64,000 nt of DNA. Origin: CAVSUZ01 sp963834715. GTDB taxonomy: Bacteria; Pseudomonadota; Alphaproteobacteria; Acetobacterales; Acetobacteraceae. Of this stretch, positions 8,173 to 17,853 are shown one piece after another. The position numbers and the translations under genes are program-made. Positions within the stretch are counted from its first letter, which is position 1. Each line of letters starts with the position of its first letter. The notes beneath the pieces were generated by a model, which had not been told where the DNA came from, did not search any database, and saw only the letters and a list, made by a program, of their open reading frames with translations. The stretch is taken from the NCBI GenBank assembly GCA_963834715.1, contig CAWIDE010000027.1:1-64000 (forward strand). Reading direction: 5' to 3'.

Positions 8173-9229
8173 TCCGGGGCGCGAAGAAGAGGCGGCGGCA
8201 CGGGCCGAGCTGGACCGGCTGTGGGCGCGCGGGACGGCGTTCCTCGGCTGCGAGGTCGCCATCATGGGCGGGGCGATGACCTGGGTGAGCGAACGACACC
8301 TGGTGGCGGCGATTTCCAATGCCGGCGGATTCGAAGTCATAGCCTGCGGGTCGATGTATCCGGATGCGCTGGCGGCGGAGATCGCGGGAACTCAGGAGCT
8401 GACGAAGCGGCCGTTCGGGGTGAACCTGATCACCATGCATCCGGCGTTGGACGACCTGATCCGGGTCTGCCTGGAGGCGGGGGTCGGACACATCGTCCTG
8501 GCTGGGGGTATTCCGCCAAGCGGGGCGGTAAGGGCGGTGAAAGCCGGCGGCGCCAGGTTGATCGCGTTTACGCCGGCGCTGGTGTTGGCGAAGCGGCTGG
8601 TGCGGAGCGGGGCGGATGCGCTGGTGATCGAGGGTTCGGAAGCCGGCGGGCATATCGGGCCGGTATCGTTGAACGTGCTGGCGCAAGAGATCCTGCCGCA
8701 TATCAAGGAGGTGCCGATGTTCGTGGCCGGGGGGATTGGGCGCGGTGAGGCGATCTTGGCGTATCTGGAAATGGGTGCGTCCGGGGCTCAGTTGGGCACG
8801 CGGTTTGCAGCGGCGGTGGAGTCGATCGCACATCCGCAATTCAAGCAGGCGTTCATCCGGGCCGCGGCGCGGGATGCGCTGCCGTCGGTGCAGTTGGACG
8901 AGCTATTTCCCGTAATCCCGGTGCGGGGATTGGTGAACGCGGGAACGAAGCGTTTCCTGGCTCATCAAGCGGAGGTGATCCGACAATTCCAGGCGGGCGA
9001 GGTAACGCGCGAAGAGGCACAGCTCGAAATTGAGCATTTCTGGGCGGGCGCCCTGCGGCGGGCGGTGATCGAGGGCGATGTGGAGCAGGGATCGGTGATG
9101 GCGGGGCAGTCAGTGGGGATGGTGACGGTGGAGCAACCGACGGCGGAGATCATCGCGGAGCTGGTGGCGCAGGCAGTGGGAGGGTTGGCGGCGCGGCGGC
9201 GAACCGCCGGCGCCTTGACTCTTGCCTGA
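8162..9229 (+). CDS. Nitronate monooxygenase/2-nitropropane dioxygenase-like flavoprotein
   Basis: About 355 residues with a TIM-barrel FMN-binding fold. EGSEAGGHIG is the phosphate-binding signature of the nitronate monooxygenase family, and FVAGGIGRGEAILAYLEMGA is the second FMN loop. Members oxidise alkyl nitronates or act as NAD(P)H-dependent flavin oxidoreductases, so the substrate cannot be fixed here. Start could be ATG 8162 or 8153; both overlap lysC. The 3' end overlaps the TTG start of ptsP. Its position between lysC and ptsP, which are adjacent in many alphaproteobacteria, suggests a later insertion into that operon. Confidence 0.85.
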   Translation: MLADPGREEEAAARAELDRLWARGTAFLGCEVAIMGGAMTWVSERHLVAAISNAGGFEVIACGSMYPDALAAEIAGTQELTKRPFGVNLITMHPALDDLIRVCLEAGVGHIVLAGGIPPSGAVRAVKAGGARLIAFTPALVLAKRLVRSGADALVIEGSEAGGHIGPVSLNVLAQEILPHIKEVPMFVAGGIGRGEAILAYLEMGASGAQLGTRFAAAVESIAHPQFKQAFIRAAARDALPSVQLDELFPVIPVRGLVNAGTKRFLAHQAEVIRQFQAGEVTREEAQLEIEHFWAGALRRAVIEGDVEQGSVMAGQSVGMVTVEQPTAEIIAELVAQAVGGLAARRRTAGALTLA

Positions 9230-11447
9230 TAGCGCCCCCGTCCGGTCCCGGCTGCTCCCGCGGCTGCGCGCCAAGCTCGCCGATGGCAGCGCGAGCTTGC
9301 CTGTTCTGACCCGGCTAATAGCCGAGGAGATCGGTGCGGCCGCCTGTTCGGTCTTTATCAAGCGCCCGGGAGACATTCTGGAGCTGCTGGCGACGGAAGG
9401 GCTCGACCCGGCAGCGATTGGACGGACGCGGCTTCGGGTAGGCGAGGGCATTGTCGGACTGGCGGCCGCCACCGGCCGTGTGATGAACCTGGCCGATGCA
9501 CAGTACCACCCCGCCTTTGCATATCGGCCGGAGACCCACGAGGAACGGCTGGCATCCTTGTTGGCGGTACCCATTCGGCGGAGTGGGCGGACCTTGGGCG
9601 TGCTCGCTGTGCAGAATGAAGCCCCGCAGGCGTATCCGCTGGAGACCGTGGAGGAGCTCGAGACGGTCGCGCTACTTCTGGCAGAGCTCCTGGCGCAGGC
9701 AGGGGCGATGGCAGGGGCCGAGGAGGGGATTGCTGGCGCCACGCCGCGGATCTTCTCCGCCGTGCCGCTCACGGGTGGAATCGCCATCGGTCCCGTGGTG
9801 CTGCACCGGCGACGCGGCGCTGCAGGACCGCTGCTGGCGGAAGATCCGGAAGCCGAACTGCAGCGGCTGCATGTGGCGGTAGAGCGCATGCAGCAGGGGT
9901 TGGATGAACTGCGTTTGCGCCTGCCGGACGGCGTGGCGGCGGAAGCGGCCTCGCGGGAGGTGTTCGATGCCTACCGGCTGGTCGCGGCGGATGCGGGCTG
10001 GCTTGAGCGGGTGGCAGACGCGGTGCAAAAGGGTTTGTCGGCGGAGGCCGCGGTGCAGCGCGTGGCCTCCGACGTGCATGGCCGGATGCGGCGAATTTCC
10101 GATCCGTATCTGCGGGAGCGGCTGGCGGACCTGGAAGACATGACCGGGCGGCTGTTGAGCGAGCTGGCGGGTGAGACGCCGGTCTCCCCTGCTTCGGGTG
10201 GGATTCTGGTGGCGCGGCGGCTAGGTCCGGCCGAGCTGCTGAGCTGGCACGCGGCGGGGATCGAAGGGATCGTCGTGGAGGAGGCGACGCCCACGGGGCA
10301 CGCGGCAATTCTGGCTCGGGCCTTGGGGCTGCCGGCGGTCGGTGGGGTACGGGGCGCCATGATCGCCGCCGACGAGGGCGATGAGCTGATCCTGGATGCG
10401 GATGAGGGTGAGGTCTATCTGCGCCCGGAGGGGGATTTGCGGATCGCGTATGAGCGGGCGGTGGCCGCCCGGGTGGCTCAGCGGGCGGCGCCGCACGCGC
10501 GAGAAACGCTGACGCGCGATGGGGTCCGCGTACAGTTGATGCTGAATGTGGGGCTGCCGCTGGAGCTCGATCTACTGGACCAGACCGGGGCCGAGGGGAT
10601 TGGCCTGTTTCGCACCGAGATCGCGGCGCTGGCGCGCGGGGCCATACCGGATAAGGCCGAGCAGGTGGAGCTTTACCGCAAAGTGTTGGATGCGGCGGGA
10701 GAGCGTCCGGTGGTGTTTCGGACGCTCGATCTAGGGGCGGACAAGTTGCTGCCCAGCGAGGACGCGCCGGAGGAGGATAATCCGGCCATGGGCTGGCGCT
10801 CGCTGCGGGTGGGGCTGGACCGGCCGGCAATCCTGCGCCAGCAGTTGAAGGCGCTGCTGCTTGCGGCACATGGCCGGCCGTTTTCCGTGATGTTCCCGAT
10901 GGTCGCGACGGTAGAGGAGTTTCGCGCGGCGCGGGCGCTTCTGGTCGCTGAGGCGGACCGGATGGGCATGCGGACGGAGCGGCTGCGGATCGGCACAATG
11001 CTGGAAATTCCGGCGTTGGCCTGGCAACTGGATGCGTTGCTGCGCGAGGTGGATTTTGTCTCCATCGGGTCGAACGACTTGGCACAGTTCCTGTTTGCAG
11101 CCGATCGTGGGACGCCGTCGCTCGCGGGACGGTATGACTTTCTTTCGGCGCCGATGCTGAACCTGCTGGAGTGGGTGGTGCAGCGGTCGGAGGCGGCCGG
11201 GGTGCCGGTTTCCCTGTGCGGAGAAGCGGCGGGGCGGCCTGTAGAGGCGATCACCCTCGCTGCTCTAGGGGTCCATGTGCTGTCGATGTCCGGGGCGGGG
11301 ATGTTTGCGGTGCGCTCGGCGTTGACCGAACTGGATATCGGCCGGTTTCGACCGGTGCTGCAGACGCTGCGGGAGAGCGAGCCGGATGGGGCCAGCCTGC
11401 GCGATACGATCGAGGCCTGGGCACGGGAGCAGGGGATGGATGTGTGA
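9222..11447 (+). CDS. ptsP: Phosphoenolpyruvate-protein phosphotransferase, nitrogen-PTS enzyme I
   Basis: 741 residues. An N-terminal GAF domain (about 1-150) is followed by the PEP-utilising enzyme I module. GHAAILARALGLPAV carries the phosphorylated His (about residue 357), GIGLFRTE is the PEP-site motif and LCGEAAGRP carries the active-site Cys. EI-Ntr phosphorylates NPr and then EIIA-Ntr, relaying PEP/nitrogen status rather than importing sugars. The start is a TTG overlapping the previous stop by eight bases; no better start is near. The length is typical of GAF-containing PtsP. Confidence 0.93.
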   Translation: MPDSAPVRSRLLPRLRAKLADGSASLPVLTRLIAEEIGAAACSVFIKRPGDILELLATEGLDPAAIGRTRLRVGEGIVGLAAATGRVMNLADAQYHPAFAYRPETHEERLASLLAVPIRRSGRTLGVLAVQNEAPQAYPLETVEELETVALLLAELLAQAGAMAGAEEGIAGATPRIFSAVPLTGGIAIGPVVLHRRRGAAGPLLAEDPEAELQRLHVAVERMQQGLDELRLRLPDGVAAEAASREVFDAYRLVAADAGWLERVADAVQKGLSAEAAVQRVASDVHGRMRRISDPYLRERLADLEDMTGRLLSELAGETPVSPASGGILVARRLGPAELLSWHAAGIEGIVVEEATPTGHAAILARALGLPAVGGVRGAMIAADEGDELILDADEGEVYLRPEGDLRIAYERAVAARVAQRAAPHARETLTRDGVRVQLMLNVGLPLELDLLDQTGAEGIGLFRTEIAALARGAIPDKAEQVELYRKVLDAAGERPVVFRTLDLGADKLLPSEDAPEEDNPAMGWRSLRVGLDRPAILRQQLKALLLAAHGRPFSVMFPMVATVEEFRAARALLVAEADRMGMRTERLRIGTMLEIPALAWQLDALLREVDFVSIGSNDLAQFLFAADRGTPSLAGRYDFLSAPMLNLLEWVVQRSEAAGVPVSLCGEAAGRPVEAITLAALGVHVLSMSGAGMFAVRSALTELDIGRFRPVLQTLRESEPDGASLRDTIEAWAREQGMDV

Positions 11448-11470
11448 GGGGGTGAGGGCGTTTAGCCTGT

Positions 11471-13081
11471 CTTATTCATCGCATAGCAGGGATTCGTCGG
11501 CGGGTGTCGCGTAAGGTGGTGATTGTGACTTACGAATTGGGTGCCTGACGCCATCCGAATCGCAATCTCACCGGTGCCACACCCGCCATGCACGAGGATA
11601 CGACCGAGCCGTTCGCATTGCCAGCCGTTGCAGGCAAGAAAGTCACCGCGGCATTCGATGGCGGACGGATCACGTCAGATGGCGGCGTCATCTTGCTGGC
11701 GCGGGCGGAACGACGTCTGGGCATCTGTAATCGACTGGCGGCGGAGATTGCCGATCATCGCGATCCAGGCCGGATCGTGCATCAGCTGAGTGACATCCTG
11801 CGTGCGCGCATTCTGGCGATCGCCTGCGGCTACGAGGACGCCGACGACCTCGATCACCTGCGCCGCGACCCGGCCTTCAAACTGGCTTGCGGCAAGCTGC
11901 CCGCCAGCGGCCGCGATTTGTGCTCGCAGCCGACCATGTCGCGGTGGGAGAACGCCCCCAGCCTGCGCGAGATCATCCGAATGATGCGGGCGATGATTGG
12001 CCTCTACTGCGCCAGCTATGCAGTGCCGCCAGAGGCGGTCACGCTTGATATCGACGACACCGTGGACGTGGTGCATGGATATCAGCAGACTGTCGTTGTT
12101 CAATGCCCATTACAACGAGCGCTGCTTTCTACCGATCCATATCTATGACACTGCCACGGCGCGGCCGGTGGCGGTGCTGCTGCGGCCCGGCAAAACCCCA
12201 TCGGGGAAGGAAGTCCGCCGTCACCTGCGGCGCCTGCTGCGCGAGATCAGACGGCATTGGCCGAACACGCGCATCACCATCCGCGGTGACAGCCATTACG
12301 GCCGACCAGAGGTGATGGACTGGTGCGAAGCGGAGGGTATTCGCTACGTCTTCGGCCTGTCCGGCAACGACGTGCTGCACCGCCTGGTCGAGCCGGCAGC
12401 TGACGACGTTCGTGTCCGTCGCGCCGAAGCCGATTCCCCGCTGCTGCGGCGCTACACCGAAACACAGTATCGGGCCAAATCCTGGTCGCGTTCGCGTCGT
12501 ATCGCGGCCCGCATCGAGGCGTCCACTCTCGGCCTCGACATCCGCTTCGTGGTCAGCAACATCACCACGGGCAGCGCTGAGTGGCTGTATGATACGCTTT
12601 ATTGTGAGCGCGGCCAGGCGGAAAACCTGATCAAACTTCACAAGAGCCAACTTGCCTCCGACCGCACCTCATGTCGGGCACCGCTTGCCAATCAGATGCG
12701 GCTCATCCTTCACACCGCAGCTTATTGGCTGTTACTCAACGTGCGCGACGGCATCCCCAAGGCACACGCGCTGACCACCGCCGAGTTCACCACCATTCGG
12801 CTGCGGCTGATGAAGGTCGCTGCACGGGTAATCGAGACCGCTTCCCGTGTGCGCGTCGCTTTCGCTGCCTCCTGCCCTGAGGCAGCATTGTTCCGCGACC
12901 TCGCCCACAGCTTGGTGCCGGCCGCTCCATAGACCGCGGGGCAGGCGCCCCGTCGAACCCGTTTCCCATCAACCCCAACCAACAATCCGGTCCGATCGCG
13001 ATGAAACAGGCGCAACGGCCGAGGCTGCCCGAATTCGCGGCGGTGCGACTCAGCCATTTTTCACAGCGCTTGGTGAATAGG
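11471..13081. mobile_element. IS1380-family insertion sequence (defective)
   Basis: Holds a broken IS1380-type transposase gene. The proposed ends are tentative: CTTATTCATC at 11471-11480 and, inverted, GGTGAATAGG at 13072-13081, which match at 8 of 10 positions. The resulting 1.6 kb length fits the family. I could not see convincing target-site duplications. The insertion lies just after ptsP. Confidence 0.6.
11588..12932 (+). pseudogene. IS1380-family transposase, one-base frameshift
   Basis: The first frame runs from MHEDTTEPFALPAVAGKKVT through VTLDIDDTVDVVHGYQQ; the second continues LSLFNAHYNERCFLPIHIYD to a normal C-terminus. Family members read straight through H-G-Y/H-Q-Q-L-S-L-F-N-A-H-Y; here an extra A at about 12089 (CAGCAG-A-CTGTCG) breaks it. 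The DDE residues are present on both sides (LDIDDT; IRGDSHYG; ERGQAENLIK). Reconstructed length is about 448 residues. Programmed frameshifting is not typical for this family and no slippery run is present, so it is probably inactive. Confidence 0.85.
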
Positions 13082-13288
13082 AGCGGTTAGAGTTGGTGGC
13101 GAACGCTTGCTCGTTTAGTTGTTGGCAACTTTTCCGGGATTAGAGCTGGCGGCCAGAGGTGTCCGAACAGTTTGGCAACGTTTTAGGGGTCACGTTATTT
13201 TAACGATATCGCGCAGGAGAATTGAGATGCATTGTAAGCGGGTCCGAGGCGCCGGGGCGCGCGAGGCGGCTTCAGGCGAGGCGAAGGG

Positions 13289-13415
13289 GTCACCTGGGCG
13301 GTTTTGGGGCGCACGAAAGGGTCACTTGGGGGGCTTTTGGCGGGGCGAAAGGGTCACTTGGGGGGTTTTTGGCGGGTCGAAGGGGTCACCTGAGGGTTTT
13401 TGGAGGAAGCGAAGG
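13289..13415. repeat. Four tandem 32-bp repeats
   Basis: The word GTCAC recurs at 13289, 13321, 13353 and 13385, and a degenerate start at 13416, giving a 32/32/32/31-base period. Each unit reads GTCACYTGGG, then a G/T-rich TTTTGG centre, then GCGAAAGG or close to it. The units abut without spacers. A related GGGGTCAC occurs at about 13188. Multiple short repeats like this are found at the ends of IS21-type elements and in plasmid iterons; no adjoining gene decides between them. Confidence 0.8.
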
Positions 13416-13533
13416 GTACACTTCGAGCCGGATAATTTGACAATCGGCAATGATTGGGGTAGCCATTCCCATTGCGGAGTGGATCTCATTGAGACATAAT
13501 TCCGGGGGTCAAATTTCAAGCGGGGAGTCCGCG

Positions 13534-14413
13534 ATGGACCAAACGCCTCTGGGGGAGTTCGGCAGCTCCGCAAAAAGTTTGTCGCGAAACCCGCTTGGAA
13601 TCATCGCTCTTTTCATCGTGCTCGTTTACGGATTGGCATCCTTGGTCATAATAACCGGCGGCTCGCTGAGTGCATCGGAAAGACTGCCGATCATCTATTT
13701 CCTTATCGTGTTTCCGTTCGTAGTTCTTGGAGTGTTCACTTACTTGGTGTCTTTTTAGAGCCGGCCAGCTTTTTGCGCCAGGCGATTTCAAGAAGGACGA
13801 AACATATCTGGAGTTACAGAGGATGCAGCTTTCTGCCGTGGCATCCCTTACCGCCGCTAAGCAAACCAAAGGCGGCGACCGGAGGCAGCTGAGCGGCTTC
13901 GCAGTTGAAGATGTCGTACGGAGCGTGGAGAGTGCCGTTGCGCTCGCGAAAAAGGGGCGCGCTGCAAATCCGATGGTTCTCTGGGTCGATGACAACCCGG
14001 ATAACAACGTATATGAGCGAAAGGCAATGGAGGCTGTCGGCATTCAACTTGTTCTCTCCGAGAACACGAGCGATGCCCTTAAGCTGTTGTCGAGACAATC
14101 CTTTGCAGCTGTTATATCTGATATGGGACGTCGAGAAGGGCCTCGGGAAGGCTACGCTCTTCTAGATGCAAAGCGTACGAGCGGGGACCAAACGCCATTG
14201 TTCTTCTATGCGAGTAGTAACGCGCCTGAGTATAAACGGGAGACCTACGAGCATGGGGGTCAGGGCTGTACGAGCGACGCCCAGGAACTTTTCGAGATGA
14301 TAACTAAGACGATCTTTGGTTCCCAACCCGCCGGCGGGCAGTTAGCCTCTGGTCGAAAAATATCCCGCATTCGGCGTGAGCGCGACCAGGCGATCCGCGG
14401 TTCCCGAGCTTAA
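13534..14413 (+). pseudogene. Membrane-anchored response-regulator-like protein, frameshifted
   Basis: Frame one (13534-13758) begins MDQTPLGEFG and has two hydrophobic segments, LGIIALFIVLVYGLASLVII and LPIIYFLIVFPFVVLGVFTY. It ends at TAG inside a T5 run at 13752-13756. With four Ts the protein reads on as YLVSF-RAGQLFAPGDFKKDETY into the second frame. That frame ends with a receiver-like domain: VLWVDDNPDNN, then an Asp in AVISDMG and FFYASSN. Rebuilt length is 292 residues. Two membrane segments plus a cytoplasmic REC domain suggest a sensory role. It may be a true lesion or a homopolymer error. Base composition is lower in GC than the flanks. Confidence 0.7.
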
Positions 14414-15488
14414 ATCGATGCCCAGACACCGACAACTCGTGGCCTGATAGAGCGACCGATCTGGCAGTTGAGATTCGGGTCATGAGCGGGAACCGGGGTT
14501 CCAATACAAATAGATCGAACTGGGGATGGTGCTCGGCTATGTCGAGCGGAATCAGAACTCCTACCGTCGCTGAGCTATTCGTTGGTGACCTAGCCGCGAT
14601 TGGTAACTGGGTGGTTGCCAGCCTCCGAAGCTCCGTCGCCTGGCCACTCCAGGTCGAGGTAGTTGAGTTTAGGGGACATCGCATTTTCCTCGTCCCGCGA
14701 TCAACCGCTACGACGGTAGCGGATGGATCGACGTTGACGAGGTACCCGTTTGCTGCGGTTAATCTCCCCGCTGGCACTGCGTTCAAAGATGGTCGACAGC
14801 TCCTTTCCCATTTTCTCAGCTCCCTATCATGGGTCGAAGGTGGAGGAATCACGGTAGAGCACTGGTCGGGGGGAAGCCGGGCCCGTCCGATGGGCCGAGC
14901 CGCACGACCGGCCTAGTCACGAGCCACTTTGAGCTTGATTATCTGCCGGATCCTACTGATCAGCGAGCGAGGTGGGCCTTAGCATTTTATCGTGAGGGCC
15001 TATCGCTCGAGCGCTCCAACGTAGCGTATGCAACATTGAGCTTCTTCAAGATACTCAATATTGTTGCGGATACAGGGAGGAGGCAAAAGGAATGGATAAA
15101 CTCCAATGTTTCTAACTTCGGCTCAGATAACCGCGCGAAATTCGAGATAGATAGCCGCCTCAGGGAGTTGGAAAACGCTGGCATCACTGATATAGGCGAA
15201 TACCTATACGCGTCGTGTCGGTGTGCGGTAGCGCATGCAGGAATGAACCCAACCGTCGATCCTGAAAATCCCGACGACATGGAGCGACGTTCCAAGGATC
15301 TGCCACTCATCAGAGCGATGGCGGCTGACGTTATCGAGAAAGAGCTGAATGTCAAATCGCAGCATACCGTGTGGCGCGAGCACTTGTACGAGCTAGCCGG
15401 ATTCAAGCAGATCTTTGGAGCCGAACTTATCGCTCAGATCGCGGGAGGGGATAAGGCCGATGAGAACAAGATGATCGATATCCCGACC

Positions 15489-16840
15489 CTCAGGCATCCC
15501 CGCATTTCTCACGCGACATAAAAGAATCGATCAACCGAAGGGGCAGTTCTGAAAAGAATCGTGGGAACACCTTGGATGGCAGATGCTTGCGAAGTGGCGG
15601 GGAGATTCCGCGCTCCGGACAGACCAGCGAGTTTGCCTCCCGATGTCGATTCGGGAAGCACTATGGTCGTCCGGGAGCGTTTTTCATACCAGGGCATTCG
15701 CAACGTGCTTGGCTGTCTGCTCGAGCACGACCTGCATGCAAAGCGCGTGAACTCGCTATGCGACGCGACCCTTGGCGTGTTGCACAGCGGGTCGCTGGCG
15801 ATCTGTGCGATCGGTCAGGGCCTCGCCGCGGCGCGCAGCTTGAAGCCTAAGCATGCCACCAAGCAGGTCGACCGGCTGCTCTCTAACGCCGCCATAAATG
15901 TCGACGACATTCTGGTGCGCTGGGTGCCCTTCGTCGTCGGCGCCCGAAGCTCGATCATGGTGGCCATGGACTGGACCGACTTCGATGCCGACAACCAGGC
16001 CACCATCATGCTGGCCCTGATCAGCGATCATGGCCGCTCGACACCTCTGGTGTGGCTGACCGTCGACAAGAGCACGCTCAAGGATCACCGCAACTTCTAC
16101 GAACATCGGGTGCTGGTACGGCTTGCCGAGTTGCTGCCTGCTGGGATCAAGGTGTGCATCGTCGCCGACCGTGCCTTCGGCGATCAGAAACTCTACCGGA
16201 TGCTAACCGAAGAACTGTATTTCGACTACATCATTCGCTTCCGTGGCAACATCACCGTAACCAGCACCGCCGGGGAGACCCGCACCGCAGCTGAATGGGT
16301 CCAAGCTGGCGGACGGGCACGAGTGTTGCGCGGTGCCGAGGTCACAGCCGATCGCTACCGGGTGGGAACCGTGGTCTGCGTTCAGGATCCGGAGATGAAG
16401 CAAGCCTGGTGTCTGGCCGCCAGCAGCGCCGATACCAACGCGAAGCAGCTGACCGGCTACTACGGTCGCCGCTGGGCAATTGAGTGCAGTCTGCGCGACA
16501 GCAAAGATCTGCGCTTCGGCATGGGTCTGGGAACGATCCGTGTCAAATCGCCCGAGCGGCGTGATCGGCTGTGGCTCATCAATGCCTTTGCCGTGGTCCT
16601 GTTGACGCTGCTCGGTGCTGCTGGAGAAGCGCTCGGCTATGATCGGATGCTCAAGACCAACACCGCCAAACGCCGTGTCCACTCGTTGTTCCGCCAGGGC
16701 TGCATGCTCTACGATCTCATCCCAACAATGCGTGACGACTGGCTTGGGCCATTGATGCAGCGTTTCTCCCAAATGCTAGACGAGCAGCCCCTGTTCGCGG
16801 ACGTTTTCGGACCGGTTTAAAAAATGCGGGGATTCCTGAG
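15489..16840 (+). mobile_element. Complete IS4-family insertion sequence with 9-bp target duplication
   Basis: 1352 bp. Terminal inverted repeats of 19 bp, CTCAGGCATCCCCGCATTT at 15489-15507 and its complement at 16822-16840, differ at one position. The target duplication ATCCCGACC is perfect at 15480-15488 and 16841-16849. One transposase gene fills the element. Perfect duplications and an intact transposase indicate recent insertion. Confidence 0.95.
15663..16820 (+). CDS. IS4-family transposase
   Basis: 385 residues from the ATG at 15663; an ATG at 15576 would add 29. The DDE triad is visible as AMDWTDFD, VADRAFGD and the Glu in YGRRWAIECSLRDSKD. The latter is an exact Y-x2-R-x3-E-x6-K signature, diagnostic of the IS4 family. 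The frame is uninterrupted and ends just inside the right inverted repeat, so it should be functional. It lies inside the broken HEPN-like gene and is read in the same direction. Confidence 0.95.
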   Translation: MVVRERFSYQGIRNVLGCLLEHDLHAKRVNSLCDATLGVLHSGSLAICAIGQGLAAARSLKPKHATKQVDRLLSNAAINVDDILVRWVPFVVGARSSIMVAMDWTDFDADNQATIMLALISDHGRSTPLVWLTVDKSTLKDHRNFYEHRVLVRLAELLPAGIKVCIVADRAFGDQKLYRMLTEELYFDYIIRFRGNITVTSTAGETRTAAEWVQAGGRARVLRGAEVTADRYRVGTVVCVQDPEMKQAWCLAASSADTNAKQLTGYYGRRWAIECSLRDSKDLRFGMGLGTIRVKSPERRDRLWLINAFAVVLLTLLGAAGEALGYDRMLKTNTAKRRVHSLFRQGCMLYDLIPTMRDDWLGPLMQRFSQMLDEQPLFADVFGPV

Positions 16841-17350
16841 ATCCCGACCATGAACGTACGGATTCGAGGTAAAGCACCATACGGACCACTGACAAATATG
16901 AACCCGATCCGGGTGGGATACGAAAACGGCGTGATACACCTGACCCTAGAATCGCCGGACAAACGCGGCCGGATCGGGTTCCGGTTGGATTTTCCTCAGG
17001 AACGTTTGCACTTCGAGCTGTCAGAAGATCTGGTGTACCGGGATGGCGGCACTCCCGAATCGGCTGAGGCGGTTGCCGATGTCAAACGGTTCTTTAAGGA
17101 CTATTTCGGAAACGGTCAGCTTCACGTCTATAACGCTGATACAGGGTCGCTCATCTCCCGGAAGGATGCCTATCTGCCGATGAATATGTGGCTCGATTTC
17201 GAAGCATCGGAGCGCGAAATCGGTTGCTGGAGGGAACTCGCGGATCATCGCCGACAAAGAGCGGCCAGCGTGGATAACGAAATCCTGCAATGGTCCGACC
17301 CTTACTTCCTAAGCGTCGCAGTGTCGTTCAGTTCCGACGGTATCGCATAG

Positions 17351-17853
17351 TTCCGGAGCTACAGGTCTCCAAAGGAAATCGCCCACAGCGGTCCGGAAGG
17401 CATGGGATGGAGGTCTGCTTAGCGGAGCCGGAGACAAGCGGCTGAGTGGCAGGAGGAGCGCAGAGCGGACTTCAGCGCGACCGGCCCCTTGTACCAGCCG
17501 GCCAATCCGATGACTGTTCACGACCCATGCCGGACGCCAGATTGCCGAGCGAGCGATCTCGAAAGCGGCCGTTCGCCAGCGCCGGCCGGTGGCGGCTCCG
17601 CGTCTAAACCCGACATTCGACTCAAGAGTCGGTATGGCCGGGGCACGAAATTCATTGCACTCGGATGAGCGGACTTTGGTCAGCCCGTGAGCATTGTGGG
17701 TCGCCCTCAGCAAAACGAGAAGACTGCGGCCCCACTATTGCCAGGCAGCATAAAGGGAGCTCATCTTACAGGCCAATTCCGAGTTACGACAATCCTGCGG
17801 TCATTTTGTTCACGAGACATAACCACTCATCCGCCTTCAGGAGGGCGGTAAAA
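17351..17853. other. About 500 bases without a convincing gene
   Basis: GC-rich spacer between the HEPN-like gene and the AraC-type regulator. Open frames on the minus strand have Arg/Pro-rich, unconserved-looking translations. A short AAGCGGCC motif near 17563 resembles the repeated words at 20377-20680. The last 16 bases contain the strong AGGAGGGC ribosome site of the following gene. Confidence 0.5.

Larger units (their letters stand above)
14482..17350 (+). pseudogene. HEPN-like gene broken by a frameshift and an IS4-family insertion
   Basis: Three pieces belong to one gene. Piece 1 (14482 to about 14873, starting MSGNRGSNTN) passes to piece 2 at a G6 run at 14868-14873; seven Gs would give GGKPGPSDGP in frame. 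Piece 2 runs to 15488 and holds SHFELDYLPDPTDQRARWAL and an R-x4-H motif, RCAVAH, as in HEPN domains. The IS at 15489-16840 cuts it after IDIPT. Removing the IS and one 9-bp duplication joins directly and in frame to MNVRIRGKAPYG, whose frame runs to 17350. The rebuilt protein is about 502 residues. I do not recognise the family with certainty (similar proteins are sometimes labelled MauJ-like). Confidence 0.75.

Noticed and set aside
6949..8340. 463-codon open frame on the minus strand across lysC
   Set aside because: Arg/His/Pro-rich translation typical of an antisense frame; lysC on the plus strand is unambiguous.
9769..11085. 438-codon minus-strand frame across ptsP
   Set aside because: Pro/Ala/Arg-rich antisense frame without start signals; ptsP is clear on the other strand.
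12060..12110. Programmed frameshifting in the IS1380 transposase
   Set aside because: No slippery heptamer or run at the shift, and the family normally uses one uninterrupted frame; a plain insertion is simpler.
13289..13415. CRISPR array
   Set aside because: The 32-base units are contiguous with no spacers, and no cas gene is present.
11471..17350. Prophage or integrative element
   Set aside because: No integrase, phage structural gene or attachment repeat is visible; only insertion sequences and broken accessory genes.
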